Counted from the stretch's first letter, positions 33,808-43,638 are shown. The stretch: DNA of 64,000 nucleotides from Leptospira_A sp046736045 (GCF_046736045.1 NZ_CP177134.1:620001-684000), one strand, 5' to 3'. Made by a program: numbers and translations. The notes: generated by a model from the letters alone, not told the origin.

Positions 33808-35025
33808 ATGCCCCCCGAACTAGTGAGTCTAGAAACCTTCAAACTATTATGCATTCCGTTCACTTACGGGTTTGTGGGTTGGGTGACCAATTGGCTTGCA
33901 TTAAAGATGACATTCTACCCTATCAAATTTTGGGGAATCCCTCCTTATCTGGGCTGGCAGGGAATTATTCCCAGAAAAGCCCACAAGATGGCGAGCAAAT
34001 CGGTAGATGTCATCACAGAACGATTGTTAAACATTCAAGAGGTTTTTCTAAAAGTAGATCCGATCCGCGCCGAAAAGGAATTTTTGCCTTCGATTGATGC
34101 TTCCATCAAGGAATCCATGTATGAGTTCGTAGAAAGCCTTGATCCCAGAATCTGGCCGATGTTACCCGATCTGGTGAAAGAAGAAATTTATCATAAGGTA
34201 AAAAGAGAAAGTGGTTTTACCATTCGAAATGTAATTCGAAAACTTCAGGCAAATATAGATTCACTATTCGACGTAAAAGCTTTGGTTTTGAAAAAGCTTT
34301 CAGGAGATAATGTCAGTTTGGTGGTTGAACTTTTCCAGGAAGTAGGAGCTCCCGAATTCAAATTCATCGAAAGATCGGGATTCTATTTCGGATTTTTACT
34401 CGGACTCATTCAAATGGTATTCTGGATTTATTTTCCCATATGGTGGACTTTGCCGTTACAAGGCATCATTGTAGGTTATTTAACAAACTATCTGGCATTG
34501 GAGATGATATTCAGACCGCTTTATCCGAAAAAAATCCTAGGAATCTTTACCTACCAAGGACTTTTTCTCAAAAGACAAAGGCAGGTTTCCTTTCTGTATG
34601 CAAAGTTAGTTGCAGAAAAAATACTCACTCCTAAAAACATCATGGAAGAATTGGTTTTTGGAAAAGCAGCCGGGGAAATTTTAGAAACCATCCGCAAAGC
34701 GATTCGGGGACAAGTGGATCATATCACAACTCTCGCCAAACCGATACTATATGCTTCCGGTAAATGGGAAAATTACGAAATGGTAAAGGAAAAAATTGCC
34801 AAATCAATGTCGGAAACGGCGATCAGCAATTCCTCCGAATTGGAAACCTATTTGGGTGAAGCGATGGAATTGGAAAAAACAATGGGAGAAAGAATGGCTT
34901 CTTTGCCTCCGGATGAATTTGAATCAATCCTCAGATCCGCTTTCCAGGAAGATGAAATGTTATTGATTTTAGTAGGTGCCGCGCTTGGAGCTGTGGTAGG
35001 CTGGTCCCAGATTTATTTTCTGTAA
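33808..35025 (+). CDS. DUF445 family membrane protein
   Basis: The product has about 405 residues. The family's hallmark motif occurs twice: 'GFVGWVTNWLALKMTFYP' near the N-terminus and 'GIIVGYLTNYLALEMIFRP' near residue 225. Each precedes a hydrophobic helix and the gene looks internally duplicated. A C-terminal helix ('LLILVGAALGAVVGWSQIY') ends the protein. DUF445 proteins are membrane proteins of unknown function. The ATG at 33808 is preferred over a TTG 12 bases earlier. It is followed by an epimerase gene after 4 bases, so they form an operon. Confidence 0.82.
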   Translation: MPPELVSLETFKLLCIPFTYGFVGWVTNWLALKMTFYPIKFWGIPPYLGWQGIIPRKAHKMASKSVDVITERLLNIQEVFLKVDPIRAEKEFLPSIDASIKESMYEFVESLDPRIWPMLPDLVKEEIYHKVKRESGFTIRNVIRKLQANIDSLFDVKALVLKKLSGDNVSLVVELFQEVGAPEFKFIERSGFYFGFLLGLIQMVFWIYFPIWWTLPLQGIIVGYLTNYLALEMIFRPLYPKKILGIFTYQGLFLKRQRQVSFLYAKLVAEKILTPKNIMEELVFGKAAGEILETIRKAIRGQVDHITTLAKPILYASGKWENYEMVKEKIAKSMSETAISNSSELETYLGEAMELEKTMGERMASLPPDEFESILRSAFQEDEMLLILVGAALGAVVGWSQIYFL

Positions 35026-35029
35026 TCAT

Positions 35030-35995
35030 ATGAAGACAATGAATATACTCATCACCGGTGGTTCGGGAGTGCTCGGACGAAAACTCATTCAATCCATTTT
35101 GGAAAAATACAAAATCATCGCAATAGGCCAGGAATACGGAAGAATTTCCGAATCCATCCGCCATCATAAAAATTTCAAATTTTATGAAAGAGATTTAACG
35201 AAAATCCAATCGCCCGAAGATTTTCAAATCGCAGAACCAATTGATTTGATCATACACCTAGCAGGTGTTGTATCAGGATCTAAACTCTCTGAAAAAGATT
35301 ATTTTACCATCAATGCGGAATCCACAAAACATTTGGCCGCATTTGCAAAAGAGAAACAATCCAAAGCAATGTTACTGGCTAGTTCGGTATCTGTGTATGG
35401 AACGCAAATTTTGCCGATTCGAATTACAAGCAGATGTTTAGGCACAACAGTTTATGCAAGATCAAAAATACTGGCGGAAGAATATCTGAAAGCGGCAAAT
35501 ATTCCTTATTCCATTTTTCGTATAGCATCTGTTTATGGGTTAGGCTCCAAAAGTTTCATACAAAAACTTTTTTCATTGTATAAAAAAGGTTTTTACCCGA
35601 AAATTAAAGATGAAAAACCGAAATCAATCATTCACATAGAAGATCTCAATCTTGCGATTGTCGCCTGGATTGAAAGAGCTTTTGCAAATGCATCCATTGA
35701 ACCTGTTTATGTCTTATCCCATCCCGAATCAGTTACCATCCAAAAGGTAATCGAAGAATTCAAAACCCACAGGAAACCCAGATGGGGAGTTCTCGGTTTG
35801 CCCGTATTTCCGTTTTTGATTCCTGTATTCGACTTGCTTTATAAAATCCTACGAAAATTGCAAAGGCTTCCCTATCACGAGTCCCCTCTCCGCCCCCTTC
35901 TCCATTCGATTGAGGCGTATTCGGAGGAATCTTGGCAGGATTTGCACACAAGACCGAAATGGGACTTGCGAAAAGGTACAGCTCAGTATAAATAA
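35030..35995 (+). CDS. NAD(P)-dependent epimerase/dehydratase (extended SDR)
   Basis: The 321-residue protein has the Rossmann motif 'TGGSGVLG' (9-16), a catalytic Ser near 119 ('LLASSVSVYGT') and the YxxxK pair Tyr142/Lys146 ('VYARSKILAEEYL'). These belong to UDP-sugar epimerases and related enzymes. The C-terminal part contains a hydrophobic segment ('WGVLGLPVFPFLIPVFDLLY') that may anchor it to membrane. Substrate is unknown. It lies between DUF445 and an exported protein, in one apparent operon. Confidence 0.85.
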   Translation: MKTMNILITGGSGVLGRKLIQSILEKYKIIAIGQEYGRISESIRHHKNFKFYERDLTKIQSPEDFQIAEPIDLIIHLAGVVSGSKLSEKDYFTINAESTKHLAAFAKEKQSKAMLLASSVSVYGTQILPIRITSRCLGTTVYARSKILAEEYLKAANIPYSIFRIASVYGLGSKSFIQKLFSLYKKGFYPKIKDEKPKSIIHIEDLNLAIVAWIERAFANASIEPVYVLSHPESVTIQKVIEEFKTHRKPRWGVLGLPVFPFLIPVFDLLYKILRKLQRLPYHESPLRPLLHSIEAYSEESWQDLHTRPKWDLRKGTAQYK

Positions 35996-36022
35996 TGGTC
36001 TGTGAGTAAGCCGATATTAAAT

Positions 36023-36844
36023 ATGATGAATGCGCGCGTTTTTCTCACCACCCTGCTCCTAGTTTCGAGTGTTCCTGTATTTGCAGGAACTTGGATTGAA
36101 GATTCTTTGGGATTTGCTTTTGAATACCCGAGGGGTTGGTCGAAGGCAGTGCTCCGCAACCACGATACGGCAAGAATACAATTTGCGAAAGCAAACAGAG
36201 AAGCCATTCTTCAAATTGATGTGGTTCGTAGAACCAAAGAATACGATTTGGATCGTTTCATTGAAGAATCGATTGATACGTTTTTACAAAAGTATCCCGA
36301 CCTGAAAGTCGTTCGTGAAAAAAGTCTCGAAGAGGAAATTCCCGGCTTCGATGAAACTGTATTTTTAGTCCTTCATTACACGGAAAACAAGATCATAGTT
36401 TCCAACCGTTTTTTGTTTCACAAAAAAGGTAACATGTATTATGTGATCCAGGCAAAAACCCCCAGAAAACAATACGGGATTTATGCAAGAGATTTGGATC
36501 TCATCATGAAAACATTCAGAATGGAACCGAGAGCACGTTATCGATGGAGAAACGATAGTCTCTCTTATCTCGATCCGGTCAAAGATGAAAAAGCAATTCA
36601 ATATATTTCCATTACCATCCGTCCGATCGACAGTTTTCCCAGTGAAGACAAACCGAAAGATGACAACACATGGTTGAATAGCGCGGATGCTTATAAAAAT
36701 CCGTTTTCTTCCGATCCGAACGCAAACGATCCGTATATTTCACCAAACAGTGATTCCTCGAATGCGGATCATAATAAAACACAACCTCTCAATTCCAATC
36801 AGGACAACGGTCCGACGATCGTTCCCGAAACAGATCCACTTTGA
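36023..36844 (+). CDS. Exported protein of unknown function with disordered C-terminal tail
   Basis: The product has about 273 residues and a cleavable signal peptide (about 1-22, ending before 'GTWIEDSLGF'). The first 180 mature residues ('FAFEYPRGWSKAVLRNHDTA', 'TENKIIVSNRFLFHKKGNMY') look like a PsbP/LpqN-like periplasmic fold that often begins 'fsieyPkgW'. The last 70 residues are rich in Asn, Asp, Ser and Pro and probably unstructured. A GTG at 36002 is an alternative start. It follows the epimerase gene by 27 bases and ends the operon. Confidence 0.62.
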   Translation: MMNARVFLTTLLLVSSVPVFAGTWIEDSLGFAFEYPRGWSKAVLRNHDTARIQFAKANREAILQIDVVRRTKEYDLDRFIEESIDTFLQKYPDLKVVREKSLEEEIPGFDETVFLVLHYTENKIIVSNRFLFHKKGNMYYVIQAKTPRKQYGIYARDLDLIMKTFRMEPRARYRWRNDSLSYLDPVKDEKAIQYISITIRPIDSFPSEDKPKDDNTWLNSADAYKNPFSSDPNANDPYISPNSDSSNADHNKTQPLNSNQDNGPTIVPETDPL

Positions 36845-36906
36845 ATCCATCCACTCTTTGCCAAATCGGCACTGAGTAACTAAGTTTAATTTTTGTTAGC
36901 AGGAAA

Positions 36907-36927
36907 CCTTTCCGTCAATCGGAAAGG
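36907..36927. terminator. Hairpin between convergent genes, weak terminator
   Basis: CCTTTCCG (36907-36914) and CGGAAAGG (36920-36927) form an 8-bp stem with a 5-base loop, followed by a second smaller hairpin (TTCCC/GGGAA near 36935-36950). T-runs are poor on both strands. It separates the exported protein gene from the convergent lipoprotein gene. Confidence 0.4.
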
Positions 36928-36956
36928 CGGAATGTTCCCTTTATCGGGAAAACATC

Positions 36957-37544
36957 TTATTTAAAAAAAGCCTTTTGGTTTGCTTCTTTGTAAATATCAA
37001 AAACCATATCGTGCCTTATATCATTCATCACATTCCCGGGGAACTTGAATGGTAGAACAAAAATCAAAAGTATCTGTTGCCAAAACGTAACTTTTTCTTT
37101 CCTTATCACAGTTCCGACTTCCTTACCTGCTTTCTTAAATGTACCTTTCAGAGTAATTTCCGCCGAGGCTGAGGATGGAAATAGATAAAGAGTAAGTCCG
37201 GTTATAAGTGCCAAAGCGATATTTGCAGAGCTATCTTCTTTCACTTCCAAATCAAGTATGAAGTCGGATTTAGGTTCGCCGGAAACCACAGATGTGAAAA
37301 GTGACGAGGCCTTTCCTTCTTCCAAACTAACATCTTGCCAAGGTTTTAGAAACATCGATTGCATTGATTGCGGGTTACCGCCATTTTCAACTACGATTCC
37401 GGAAACATTGATCGACAATGTTTTGGAAGCTGGTTTGGTCACTTCGATTGTGCCTGACTTAGGTGCCTGCAAACCTTCCCGAAACAAAGCACAGTTGTAT
37501 AAAACGCCGACTAAAACGGAAAAGAATAAATATCTTTTGATCAT
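36957..37544 (-). CDS. Lipoprotein of unknown function
   Basis: The 195-residue product has lipobox 'GVLYNC' (Cys18). The mature part begins 'ALFREGLQAPKSGTIEV' and contains two hydrophobic stretches ('SANIALALITGLTLYLFPSS', 'FWQQILLIFVLPFKFPG') that could be membrane-dipping. It has no recognised family. An upstream 200-base gap holds repeat copy C. Confidence 0.68.
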   Translation of the reverse strand: MIKRYLFFSVLVGVLYNCALFREGLQAPKSGTIEVTKPASKTLSINVSGIVVENGGNPQSMQSMFLKPWQDVSLEEGKASSLFTSVVSGEPKSDFILDLEVKEDSSANIALALITGLTLYLFPSSASAEITLKGTFKKAGKEVGTVIRKEKVTFWQQILLIFVLPFKFPGNVMNDIRHDMVFDIYKEANQKAFFK

Positions 37545-37658
37545 TACCTGAAAATCTCCACTATAAATCCTAATTGATGGAAAGTATAGAAGGAGATTAC
37601 GTCAATCTTTTCGACTAACAAAAACTTGTAGAAAGATGATTATTTACAATTCTATGTT

Positions 37659-37743
37659 GCGCCAGGGATGCGGAGGGCGCGAATGCGGCCAAACGAAGTT
37701 TGGCGGAAGCGTAAGCGCACCCCGTAGCAGCCCGCTCGGGCGC
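37659..37743 (+). repeat. Dispersed hairpin repeat, copy C (divergent)
   Basis: Outer arms GCGCC (37659-37663) and GGCGC (37739-37743) enclose AGGGATGCGG, an inner 7-bp stem GCCAAAC/GTTTGGC (37688-37694, 37698-37704) with loop GAA, and an end block GCAGCCCGCTCGG. The first and last blocks resemble copies A and B (AGGGATCG, GAGCCCGxTCGG). The middle does not align well, so family membership is tentative. It lies in the intergenic gap next to the chemotaxis receptor stop. Confidence 0.45.
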
Positions 37744-37748
37744 CCCGA

Positions 37749-39458
37749 TTATACTTTAAATTCAGCTAACACATCTTTGAGGTTATAAGCCATGCGGGAA
37801 AGGGATTGGCTGGCTTCTGCGATCTCCTGAATGGCACCTTTTTGTTCCGTAGTTGCCAAAGAAACACCTATTGTTTGTTCGTTGATCCTTCGGTTGATTC
37901 CTTCCACGTTTTTCGTAACAGTGATGATTTTGTTGCTATAATCCACGATCATCTGACTGGATTCGTTTATGGATTGAACCTGATCGCTTTCTTCCTGAAC
38001 AATGGAATTGAGAGTTTGAAAATTTTCCCCGCAAATTTTTACGAGAGCGGAACCCTCTTTCACTTCTTTAACTTCCTGGCTCATCTCCGAGATCACGGAA
38101 GTAATGATTCCTTGAAAATTTTTGACAAGTTCCGAAATTCCATCCGTTGCTTTTTGAGATTGTTCCGCAAGCCTTCCTACTTCCTGTGCAACAACGGAAA
38201 AACCTTTCCCTTCCGATCCGGCTCTTGCAGCTTCGATTGCAGCATTTAAAGCAAGCAAACTGGTTTGTTCCGCAATTTGTGAAATGACATTAACGATGTT
38301 ATCTATCTCTTGAGATTCCTTGCCTAACGTTTCAATCAATTGGTTGGATTTACTTGCAACAGTTTCAATATTTTGCATTTGTTTTAAAACCTGTTTGATG
38401 GATAAAAAACCGGAGTCCGCGGCTTTGGAAGCTTTATCCGACATGGATACGATTCCTTTGATGGATGAAGAGATATCCTGAATCGCAGAATGAATTTTTT
38501 CGGAAAGCACAACCACTTCACCAACGGATGTGGAAGCATGTTTCGCTTCGGAATCGACAGTCTCCACGGAATTAACAACTAACATATTGCTACTGCTGGA
38601 TTCTTCCGTGCTGGCGCTGAGCTCTTCCGAGGAAGCAGCTACTTCTTCCGCAGATCGCAAAACACTGATTAAAACATCTTTGATATTCTGATTTGTTTTG
38701 GCAAATGCAATCGCCAACTCTCCGTATTCGTCCTTTCTTTTTAATAATTTTTCACTCGGACGATCACTGAAATTCCGTTCTCCCATAGATTGAACGATAC
38801 GAAGCATTTCCAACAAAGGAGGGATTACCAATGCCCTTAAGTAAAGACCCGTAATGAAAATAATGAAAGTCACCGCAATCATCAGGATTGTATTTATTAT
38901 CAAATTGGTTTCAAGCAAAGACAAACGACGATTTCCAATGAGATCGATTTTTGTAGAAATCTCTTTTAAGCCGCCATCCAAAGTATCCGTATAAGCCTGC
39001 AATTGGGATTCCGTAGTAGTAAGATAATGCTGATAAGCTTCTTCATTTTTATTTTCAGTGGCAAGTTGGATCAGAATTTCCAAATTTTTAAGATAATTGG
39101 CGCGAATGGATGACAAGGTATTGATAAAGGTCTGATCTTTTTCGGAAAAAATTAATTCTTTTTTATACCGCGCTATTTGTTCCGCGTTGTCTTTATTTCT
39201 AACTGAGATTTTTCCTTTAATGAGTTCGTTCCTCTTCAAATCTTTGGTAATCATTAGCTCCAGATAATCCCGGATATTGTTCTGCAAGTTGGATTTGATT
39301 CTTACCAAAACCAGTTGTTGTTGGTTGAGATTCAGATACACTCTATATTCGGAAGTAATTTCCTGGATGGAGGAGAAGATAAAAATATTGGAAAGCACAA
39401 TCACTAAGGAAAGAAAAATCACAATCGCCCAAAATTTTTTTGAAACACTTAATCGCAT
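37749..39458 (-). CDS. Methyl-accepting chemotaxis protein
   Basis: The 569-residue receptor has a first helix at about 10-30, a four-helix-bundle-like periplasmic sensor (about 31-185), a second helix (about 187-207, 'IINTILMIAVTFIIFITGLY'), HAMP and a signalling coiled coil with the tip 'QTSLLALNAAIEAARAGSEG' followed by 'GFSVVAQEV'. It signals to CheA/CheW. It differs from the first receptor in sensor type and length. Both lack an obvious C-terminal CheR-binding pentapeptide. It is monocistronic. Confidence 0.9.
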   Translation of the reverse strand: MRLSVSKKFWAIVIFLSLVIVLSNIFIFSSIQEITSEYRVYLNLNQQQLVLVRIKSNLQNNIRDYLELMITKDLKRNELIKGKISVRNKDNAEQIARYKKELIFSEKDQTFINTLSSIRANYLKNLEILIQLATENKNEEAYQHYLTTTESQLQAYTDTLDGGLKEISTKIDLIGNRRLSLLETNLIINTILMIAVTFIIFITGLYLRALVIPPLLEMLRIVQSMGERNFSDRPSEKLLKRKDEYGELAIAFAKTNQNIKDVLISVLRSAEEVAASSEELSASTEESSSSNMLVVNSVETVDSEAKHASTSVGEVVVLSEKIHSAIQDISSSIKGIVSMSDKASKAADSGFLSIKQVLKQMQNIETVASKSNQLIETLGKESQEIDNIVNVISQIAEQTSLLALNAAIEAARAGSEGKGFSVVAQEVGRLAEQSQKATDGISELVKNFQGIITSVISEMSQEVKEVKEGSALVKICGENFQTLNSIVQEESDQVQSINESSQMIVDYSNKIITVTKNVEGINRRINEQTIGVSLATTEQKGAIQEIAEASQSLSRMAYNLKDVLAEFKV

Positions 39459-39828
39459 AAAACCTTACCCGAGTTAGAACATTTACCTGTTATGAAATAA
39501 ATTGACCACTCATATTATATCTTAGATCTATTCATTCAGACGAAAGAAATGAATAATTTCTTGAATCGGATTTTTTACTTTGCTAATAGTGAAAATCATC
39601 GAGGCAATGCAATCAGGAAAGATTTGCTAGTACTAGACCTATCTTTTGTATAAAAGTTCCCGAACGATTGAAAAAATTATCGTCTTATTATAATTAGCTG
39701 GTCATTCGGGACAATCTGAGGTTTTCAAACAAGCTTATTTACGGTTGGAATATAAAAAAAGACCGCCAATCCACTTTGTTCAGTGTTCCGGCGGTCTCCT
39801 GGAGGAAAGCTAAACTTTCCTTTAAAGA
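39459..39828. other. 370-base intergenic region
   Basis: It separates the chemotaxis receptor start (39458) from the acyl-CoA dehydrogenase stop (39829). It is AT-rich, contains the receptor's upstream region and the terminator of the dehydrogenase gene at 39754-39797. I see no other gene or RNA here. Confidence 0.5.
39754..39797 (-). terminator. Rho-independent terminator of the acyl-CoA dehydrogenase gene
   Basis: On the minus strand AGACCGCC (39797-39790) and GGCGGTCT (39767-39760) form an 8-bp stem with a 22-base loop, followed by seven T's (39760-39754). It is 32 bases beyond the stop. Confidence 0.8.
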
Positions 39829-40995
39829 TTAATCTTTTTTAGAAGCTGCGTCTTTGATTACGTAAGCTGCAATTTCGTTCTTTTGGATTTGAGTGGTTCC
39901 TTCGAAAATACAAAGGATTTTTGCGTCTCTCATTAGTTTTTCCACAGGATATTCTTTTGTATATCCGTATCCGCCGAAGATCTGAACTGCATCCGTTGCA
40001 CATTGCATAGCACACTCGGAAGCGTAAGCTTTTGCGATCGCAGAGTATTTTGGCAGGGTAGGATCATTTGCATCGGACAAACGAGCTGCTTTATAAGTGA
40101 TTTCTCTTGCAGTTTCCACTTTGATCGCCATATCAGCTAACATATGTTGGACGGCTTGGAATGTGGAAATTTTAACTCCGAACTGCTCTCTTTCTCGGGC
40201 ATAACGTGCTGCATGGTCCAGTGCTGCTTGCGCCACACCTACACCCATAACCGCAACGAAAGGACGGGAAGCATTCAATGTTTGAAGTGCATAAACAAAT
40301 CCCATGTTTTCCTTTCCGACCAAGTTTTCTTCCGAAACTTCGCAATCTTCGAAAATAACCTGGTGAGTGGAAGAAGCCCGGATTCCCAATTTGTCTTCTT
40401 TTTTACCAACGATACAACCTTTTGCATCACGTGGAACGTAGAAGCAGGACACTCCCCGAGTTCCGCGGTTGCGGTCCGTATAAGCAAATACTGTAAATGC
40501 CTGTGCATCAGAAGCACCGGTGATCCATTGTTTCGCACCATTGATCACCCATTTGTCGCCTTTTTTCTCAGCGCGAGTGGTCATTCCCGGAACGTCAGAT
40601 CCTGCACCTGGCTCGGATAGACAGAAAGAAACCCCGAATTTCCCATCAGCGATGGGAGGGAGCCATTTTAATTTTTGTTCGTGAGTGGCACCTTTCAAAA
40701 GAGGAAGGATTCCAAGACCTGTATAAGCAAATCCTAAAGCGATCCCCAGGCAACCACGGGATAGTTCTTCGATGGCAAGACACTGCTCCATCGAACCTAG
40801 TCCCCATCCGCCGTATTCTTCCGGGATCACTAGACCGTTGATTCCAAGTTCGGAACGCATTTTATTTACGAGTTCAGTAGGGTGGGCATTTTTTTCATCC
40901 CAGTGGAGTGCTACTTCATGCGGGATTTCTTTTTTAACAAAATTGCGAACTAAGTCTCTGATTTCCAGTTGTTGTTCAGTGAATTGGGTATACAT
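39829..40995 (-). CDS. Acyl-CoA dehydrogenase
   Basis: The 388-residue flavoenzyme catalyses the first step of fatty acid beta-oxidation or a related acyl-CoA oxidation. Visible: 'FCLSEPGAGSDVPGMTTRAE' (about 127-146), the FAD/substrate block 'ITGASDAQAFTVFAYTD', and the catalytic Glu365 in 'CIFEGTTQIQKNEIA'. 'VQIFGGYGYTKEYPVEKLMR' precedes it. Length is typical of short/medium-chain acyl-CoA dehydrogenases. Leptospira use fatty acids as main carbon source, so this is a central catabolic enzyme. It has its own terminator. Chain-length specificity cannot be read by eye. Confidence 0.93.
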   Translation of the reverse strand: MYTQFTEQQLEIRDLVRNFVKKEIPHEVALHWDEKNAHPTELVNKMRSELGINGLVIPEEYGGWGLGSMEQCLAIEELSRGCLGIALGFAYTGLGILPLLKGATHEQKLKWLPPIADGKFGVSFCLSEPGAGSDVPGMTTRAEKKGDKWVINGAKQWITGASDAQAFTVFAYTDRNRGTRGVSCFYVPRDAKGCIVGKKEDKLGIRASSTHQVIFEDCEVSEENLVGKENMGFVYALQTLNASRPFVAVMGVGVAQAALDHAARYAREREQFGVKISTFQAVQHMLADMAIKVETAREITYKAARLSDANDPTLPKYSAIAKAYASECAMQCATDAVQIFGGYGYTKEYPVEKLMRDAKILCIFEGTTQIQKNEIAAYVIKDAASKKD

Positions 40996-41160
40996 TCAGG
41001 GAGGTTCCTTCTGCGAATGGGGTATTTACTACCTTTTTTCGTACACGCTCTCTCGTGCAAAGGATTTTTCCTGACGGAAACCTTAAGAGAACGTAATTCA
41101 CTATTGACACAACTTTCACATTTTTTCCGTCTTTACAGAATTTTGACACCAAGTGACCCT

Positions 41161-42186
41161 ATGGCTGTTATGAATGCAAAGAATGTCCTGATTTTCAGAA
41201 AAAGATTTTTTATCCGATTTGTCACACTAACAGCTGTTTTTGTCATTATCTCTTTTTGTTCCGGAAGACCGAACTATTCCCCCAAAAAAGACGTACCCAA
41301 AGTCAGCTTCGAAGAATTTTATCAAACCAAACTCCGTTTGAGTAAAGAAAAAGGCCATAGACCCGGTAATGAAGAAAGATATATCAGCTTTGGCAAAAAA
41401 ACACCTTTGGCTTTTTTATACATACACGGCTTTGGCGCCTCACGGGCGGAAGGCGAAGAAGTGATGGAAAAACTGGCAAAAACTTTTAAAGCAAATACCT
41501 ATCTGTTGCGACTCCCCGGTCATGGAACGAACAAAGAGGACCAAGCGGAGCAAAAATTCTCCGATTACCTGGACAGTGCAACGGAAGCATTGCATATGAT
41601 GCAAGGCCAAGGAGACAAGGTGATTGTATTCGGATCTTCTCTCGGTGGTTTGCTCGGTACCTGGCTTGCTTCCGAATTTCCGGAAGAAGTGGATGGACTT
41701 GTTCTCGGAAATCCTTTTTACGCGCCTACCTCAGGCGGACTAGGATTGTTCAACTATCCCGGTGGATTGACATTCATTCATATCCTGAAAGGAAAAGTGA
41801 GGAATGCAAGTCATAATGACAATCCTAAAGTTCTGCCGGAAAGAAACAACTATTGGTATCCGGAACAGTATTACTCTGCGTTAGTTGGAGTGAATGATTT
41901 GAAAAATTATGCGGCGGTTCCCGAAGTATTCGGAAAGATAGCGAGCCCGGTATTGCTTTTGTATTATTATAAATCAGAAACGGAACAGGATCCTACGGCA
42001 AGTGTTCCCGCCATGCGATCCGCCTTTACCCAGTTTGGTGCGACTAAAAACCCTAATCCTTTGAATCGCGAAGTCAGAGTGGAAGACGGAATGCACGTGC
42101 TTATGTCCAAATGGGTCATTACCGATAAAAAATTCATTGAGGGTGAAACAACCAAATGGATCAAAGATTTGACTAAACTCAAATAA
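41161..42186 (+). CDS. Alpha/beta-hydrolase lipoprotein
   Basis: The product has about 341 residues and a lipoprotein signal peptide with lipobox 'IISFC' (Cys33). The hydrolase fold shows 'FLYIHGFGASRAEGEE' (oxyanion loop), the nucleophile Ser in 'VFGSSLGGLLGTW' (near 160), and 'VEDGMHVLMS' with the candidate catalytic His near the end. Family: serine esterase/lipase-like. I chose the ATG at 41161 (ATG at 41170 is equally possible); an in-frame extension to 40969 overlaps the dehydrogenase gene on the other strand and lacks signal character. Confidence 0.8.
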   Translation: MAVMNAKNVLIFRKRFFIRFVTLTAVFVIISFCSGRPNYSPKKDVPKVSFEEFYQTKLRLSKEKGHRPGNEERYISFGKKTPLAFLYIHGFGASRAEGEEVMEKLAKTFKANTYLLRLPGHGTNKEDQAEQKFSDYLDSATEALHMMQGQGDKVIVFGSSLGGLLGTWLASEFPEEVDGLVLGNPFYAPTSGGLGLFNYPGGLTFIHILKGKVRNASHNDNPKVLPERNNYWYPEQYYSALVGVNDLKNYAAVPEVFGKIASPVLLLYYYKSETEQDPTASVPAMRSAFTQFGATKNPNPLNREVRVEDGMHVLMSKWVITDKKFIEGETTKWIKDLTKLK

Positions 42187-42239
42187 CCGGGAAATCGAAT
42201 TTACTTTTATCGAAATCTGGTGACTCTAAGAAGTATCCT

Positions 42240-43148
42240 ATGATCGCCAGATTTTTTTTACCTGTTTTTCTTTGTTTATTTCTTACCTGTTCTCAAGGTT
42301 ATCATTATAAGTATTGGTTTTTTCCTTATTATGAAGATAAGAAAATCGATACAAACGATAGAGAAGGTTTTGTAATTTTAAGCAAACAATTTGCAAAAGA
42401 TAAAACAAATATCTATTTCAAGGAATTCGTATTAAAAAATATAGATCCTTCTTCGTTCCGAATTATAAATCACTCGTATTTTACAGATCAAAAATCGGTA
42501 TATTATATTTCTTCCCAAACCGAGCTCAAAACCAATTCACCGAAAGCATGGATCATCATCATTCCCTTGGATTTAAAAATCTGGACCGAAGACAATTTGG
42601 TTATGATTCCTTTGGAAGAGAGTGATCCGAAAACATTCAGGATCTTAAAAAATCACAGCGGTTCGGATACGGAATACGGTATGGATGCGAATCATTTATA
42701 TCATGAAGGGACTTTATTGGAAAAAGGGAATACTGATTCAGTCCTTGTTTTAAATTCACATTTTTACGATATCATCAAAACGAAAATATCCATCTATTAT
42801 GAAGGTGAAAAAGTCAAAGGCGCAGATCCCGCAACATTTTCGTTATACGACAATTATGCAAAAGACACAAAAGGATGTTTTTATTTCAATGCGTTGAGAG
42901 TCAGTTTGTTTGCCTGTGATCCGGAAAGTTTCAAACCTCTTTCTTATCCCAATCCGTTGGATCCTAAGATTTCGATGGATTCGGATTATGCAAAAGATCG
43001 TACATCCGTTTTTTGGCAAGGAACCAGAATTCGCAATGCCGATCCCGAATCATTTCTGTTAGACGAAGATAGAAAGGATTGTCCATACGCAGGCGCATGC
43101 GCTCGGGACAAATCGTCCGTTTATTTGTTAGGAATGCCTAAGGAATGA
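42240..43148 (+). CDS. DKNYY-repeat lipoprotein
   Basis: The 302-residue product has lipobox 'LFLTC' (Cys17). The mature part has DKNYY-family repeats, e.g. 'FAKDKTNIYFKEFVLKNIDP', 'YAKDTKGCFYFNALRV' and 'YAKDRTSVFWQGTRIRNADP', each about 25-30 residues apart with a 'DP.SF' element. DKNYY repeats are of unknown function and common in exported spirochaetal and Fusobacterium proteins. It follows the hydrolase gene by 53 bases. Confidence 0.82.
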   Translation: MIARFFLPVFLCLFLTCSQGYHYKYWFFPYYEDKKIDTNDREGFVILSKQFAKDKTNIYFKEFVLKNIDPSSFRIINHSYFTDQKSVYYISSQTELKTNSPKAWIIIIPLDLKIWTEDNLVMIPLEESDPKTFRILKNHSGSDTEYGMDANHLYHEGTLLEKGNTDSVLVLNSHFYDIIKTKISIYYEGEKVKGADPATFSLYDNYAKDTKGCFYFNALRVSLFACDPESFKPLSYPNPLDPKISMDSDYAKDRTSVFWQGTRIRNADPESFLLDEDRKDCPYAGACARDKSSVYLLGMPKE

Positions 43149-43197
43149 TTTTTCATCTATCGACCCGAGTTATCGTTTTGATACGAACGGATTTTAT

Positions 43198-43638
43198 CTA
43201 ATCCAATTCTTCGAACTGAGGTGCCTTTGGAAATTTTGAAAACGCTTCTCTGACAAATTCGCCGGGGACTACCAATTTTCTAATTTCCGTATCAATCCAA
43301 GCACCGTCTACATTGATGACTGCTGCAAGAATCCCTTCATTTTTAATGATACTATGTTGAATGCTCCATCTGGAAAAATCAGTTCTTGCTTTTGTAAGAA
43401 CTGCATTGATTGTAATTTTATCTTCGAAATGAATTTCTCTTTTAAAAATAGCTTCTTCCCGAAATAAAATCGGTCCGGTTTTCAATTCGGTAAATTTACT
43501 GCTCGTCAAACCACAGTTTGATAAAAACTGAATCCGGGCAATTGCTCCGAAATCATAATAGGCAGAATGTCTCAGATGATGGTTTTGATCAATATCAGCC
43601 CAGCGAATTTGAATCGGAAAAGAAGCATTGATTGTCAT
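43198..43638 (-). CDS. Acyl-CoA thioesterase, 4HBT hotdog family
   Basis: The 146-residue single-hotdog protein begins with 'IQIRWADIDQNHHLRHSAYY', the 4-hydroxybenzoyl-CoA thioesterase-like motif with the catalytic Asp. It would hydrolyse an acyl-CoA. Substrate is unknown. It is close to fatty-acid enzymes but convergent with the DKNYY gene. Confidence 0.85.
   Translation of the reverse strand: MTINASFPIQIRWADIDQNHHLRHSAYYDFGAIARIQFLSNCGLTSSKFTELKTGPILFREEAIFKREIHFEDKITINAVLTKARTDFSRWSIQHSIIKNEGILAAVINVDGAWIDTEIRKLVVPGEFVREAFSKFPKAPQFEELD

Noticed and set aside
40144..40620. Frame antisense to acyl-CoA dehydrogenase (about 158 codons)
   Set aside because: Shadow of a well supported gene; no ribosome site or domain.
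41104..41137. TTGACA at 41104 as a promoter of the alpha/beta-hydrolase gene
   Set aside because: No acceptable -10 box at 16-18 bases downstream.
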